From NCBI GenBank assembly GCA_021186555.1, contig JAJKFL010000011.1, forward strand, positions 32,537,611 through 32,601,610: 64,000 nucleotides of DNA, given 5' to 3'. Under the pieces are notes generated by a model, which ran no database searches, was not told the DNA's origin, and saw only the letters and a program-made list of their open reading frames with translations. The translations under genes and the position numbers were made by a program. This DNA comes from Reticulitermes speratus (taxonomy: Eukaryota > Arthropoda > Insecta > Blattodea > Rhinotermitidae). Positions 62,389-64,000 of the stretch are shown here, piece by piece. The first letter of the stretch is position 1. Each line of letters opens with the position of its first letter.

Positions 62389-62428
62389 CCGACGTTTCGG
62401 AGGAATATGACGCCTTCATCTTCAGGGT
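62389..62428 (-). ncRNA. Hammerhead-like motif, GTC site
   Basis: Minus strand: ACC, CTGAAGA, a loose stem II, CCTCC, GAAAC, GTC, GGT. Stem I ACC/GGT pairs. The motif borders a 33-bp array that starts within about 10 bp of its 5' edge. Confidence 0.55.
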
Positions 62429-62438
62429 TGAAGGAATA

Positions 62439-62790
62439 TGAATAGAAAACACGGGGCAAAAGGAATGTGATCAATCGAAAACATGGGGACAAAAGGAATG
62501 TGATCAATCGAAAACACGGGGACAAACGGAATGTGATCAATCGAAAACATGGGGACAAAAGGAATGTGATCAATCGAAAACACGGGGACAAAAGGAATGT
62601 GATCAATCGAAAACACGGGGACAAAAGGAATGTGATCAATCGAAAACATGGTGACAAAAGGAATTTGATCAATCGAAAACACGGGGACAAAAGGAATGTG
62701 ATCAATCGAAAACACGGGGGCAAAAGGAAAGTGACCAATCGGAAACACAGGGACAAAAGGAATTTGACAAATAGGACATACCAGGACACA
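62439..62790. repeat. 33-bp minisatellite, about 10 copies
   Basis: Units AATCGAAAACACGGGGACAA... of 33 bp. CACGG and CATGG alternate, and some units have TTTGATC for TGTGATC. The period is a multiple of three, so both strands remain open: INRKHGDKRNV repeats on plus (62467-63012) and FSIDHIPFVPV on minus. The last units decay toward 62790. Confidence 0.94.
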
Positions 62791-62862
62791 AGAGGGGTTA
62801 CTGGTCCGGCCCGGGTTCCATCCGCTTGCATTCCCTTGGAGGGATTTAGGAAAGCCAAATCG

Positions 62863-63168
62863 GGCTACAGCATGTTTTGGAAAGATTTGAAAGGGCCAAT
62901 TTACAATTGCAGCCGAGTAAATGTGTATTCGCACAAAGTGAAGTGCAATACTTGGGTTATGTTATCTCTAGAGATGGAATTGCACCTTCACCTGATAAGG
63001 TTAGGTCAGTAAGAGATTATCCTAGACCCACAACGGTGAAAGAAATTAAATCCTTTATAGGACTAGCTTCGTTTTACAGAAGATTAGTGCCGAAGTTTGC
63101 AGAGATTGCAAAGCCGTTAACTGAACTCATGAGGAAAGATGAGAAATTTCAGTGGGGAGATATCTGAA
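62863..63168 (+). pseudogene. Ty3/gypsy-type RT fragment
   Basis: The frame reads RFERANLQLQPSKCVFAQSE, VQYLGYVISRDGIAPSPDKV, YPRPTTVKEIKSFIGLASFY and RRLVPKFAEIAKPLTELMRK. The order (NLQLQPSKC, YLGYVIS, G-APSPDK, FIGLASFYRRLVP, KPLTEL) is the conserved thumb/connection stretch between RT and RNase H of Ty3/gypsy LTR retrotransposons. About 96 codons remain. The YxDD catalytic block, RNase H, integrase and LTRs are all absent, and a stop at 63165 ends it. It is a dead fragment of an LTR element. Confidence 0.88.
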
Positions 63169-63522
63169 TACAAACAACAGTGACACAGCCGAATATCACG
63201 GTCTAGTTATTGGCACTTCATTGTACTTCGGAGGGCCAGGCTTTCAAATTTTGCTACGACCCATATATTGACAATTTCCTTTTTTCCCTTCAGGCAAATT
63301 CCTGGATAGAACCTGAAGACAGGTCACGACCGCCTCCTTCCATATCCGTTCCAATTTATTATCTGCTAATCACCCTATTATTCGACTCTATACAATCTTG
63401 GCAGTTTATAGCTTTTTTTAAATCAACCAAGAATAGAATTAACGAAACAGTGCAAGAACATTAAATTTTGAGGGGTAAAATTACGCGGGACCCTAAAATA
63501 CATGACGTAAAAGTAAATGTGA
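63169..63522. other. Mostly unassigned, possible SINE-E 3' scrap
   Basis: GGTCACGACCGCCTCCTTCC (63321-63340) resembles the 3' part of SINE-E (GGCCACGACCACG at 26162). Confidence 0.35.
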
Positions 63523-63995
63523 TTTTAAGCGCGTTCGCAAAATTAAGAAAAGCGACTATTAGCTTCGTCATGTCTGTCTGTCCGTCTAACTGTCCGTCCG
63601 TCTGCATGGAACTCGGCTCACACTCGACGGATTTTCATAAAATTTTATATTTTAGGATTTTTCGAAAATATTTCGAGAAACTTCGAGTTTCATTAAAATC
63701 TGACAAGAATAACAGGTACTTTACATGAAGACCTATGTACATTTATGACAGTATCTCGCTGAATTCTTCTTAGAATGAGAAATGTTTCTGTCAAAAGTTC
63801 TAGAGGAAATCAGAACACACATTTTATGTTCAATAACTTTTTTTCCGAAAATCGTACCGTTTATGAGATAATGTGGAAAAAATATGGTACAGCCAGACAG
63901 GCCACAGATGACAATATAATACGGCGCATGCGCTTTGCATGCTGGATAACTAAGGCTGTGCGGACACACACTCACAATATGTAACACTGCTTTTC
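63523..63995 (-). mobile_element. G-repeat copy 6, long subtype
   Basis: AAGCGCGTTCGCAAAATTAAG starts it, then GTCTGTCTGTCCGTC, ACTCGGCTCACACTCGACG, AGAATGAGAAATG and GCGCATGCGCTTTGCATGC. The 5' end lies at or beyond the window edge. Confidence 0.78.
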
Positions 63996-64000
63996 CAAGG

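Noticed and set aside
62337-63012. Frames of 181 (plus), 173 and 170 (minus) codons
   Set aside because: They are products of the 33-bp array; the plus frame is also out of frame with the Ty3/gypsy RT piece that follows.
62863-63168. Endogenous retrovirus
   Set aside because: Only an RT connection fragment of Ty3/gypsy type is visible; no envelope gene or LTR is present, so calling it viral is not supported.

Overview
This window looks like intergenic or intronic DNA from a large, repeat-rich arthropod genome. It is not bacterial. No convincing host protein-coding gene, rRNA gene or functional tRNA gene was found. The evidence is five families of tRNA-derived SINEs, decayed non-LTR, Penelope-like and Ty3/gypsy reverse transcriptase fragments, hAT- and pogo-like MITEs with 8-bp or TA target duplications, and a degenerate AGGTT/TTAGG-like tract. 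The SINE and non-LTR tail peptides resemble those I associate with cockroaches and termites (Blattodea), so an insect of that kind is my best guess. This is inference; no database search was run.

Layout. 0-9 kb: hAT MITEs (22-386, 3199-3662, 3683-4083), a 20-copy 66-bp minisatellite (1036-2355), a palindromic TA-flanked MITE, a pogo-like MITE and the first SINEs. 9-19 kb: a Penelope-type inverted repeat (9843-10168), a 113-bp array, a G-repeat, a fold-back SINE composite (13127-13747), a non-LTR tail and a 30-copy 77-bp array (16682-18989). 19-31 kb: SINE-B/E/A copies, a near-perfect 213-bp palindrome (20854-21066), several non-LTR tails, G-repeats and an 11-bp array. 31-45 kb: arrays of 60, 42 and 78 bp, SINE-C inside Penelope-type arms, an antisense-oriented RT tail between ATT tracts, and another palindrome (43871-44110). 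45-64 kb: a 132-bp array, nested SINE-B in SINE-D, a two-headed SINE-A, a Penelope-like RT fragment (about 52150-52443), a hAT element carrying a SINE-B, a long TCTA tract, a 16-copy 52-bp array whose every unit is a hairpin, a 33-bp array and a Ty3/gypsy RT fragment (62863-63168).

The most interesting signal is a motif dispersed about 25 times. It has the form stem I - CTGANGA - stem II - GAAAC - (AT)GTH - stem I'. This is the layout of a minimal hammerhead ribozyme, and hammerheads are known in Penelope-like retroelements. Different copies use different stem I sequences that still pair. Many occur as inverted pairs at the ends of short palindromic elements. A Penelope-like RT fragment lies in the same window. 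All three SINE-C copies sit in or beside such Penelope-derived sequence.

The parts work together only as a transposon community: autonomous elements survive as fragments, and the abundant non-autonomous units (SINEs, MITEs, palindromic units) would depend on machinery encoded elsewhere. Several minisatellites start exactly at transposon ends.
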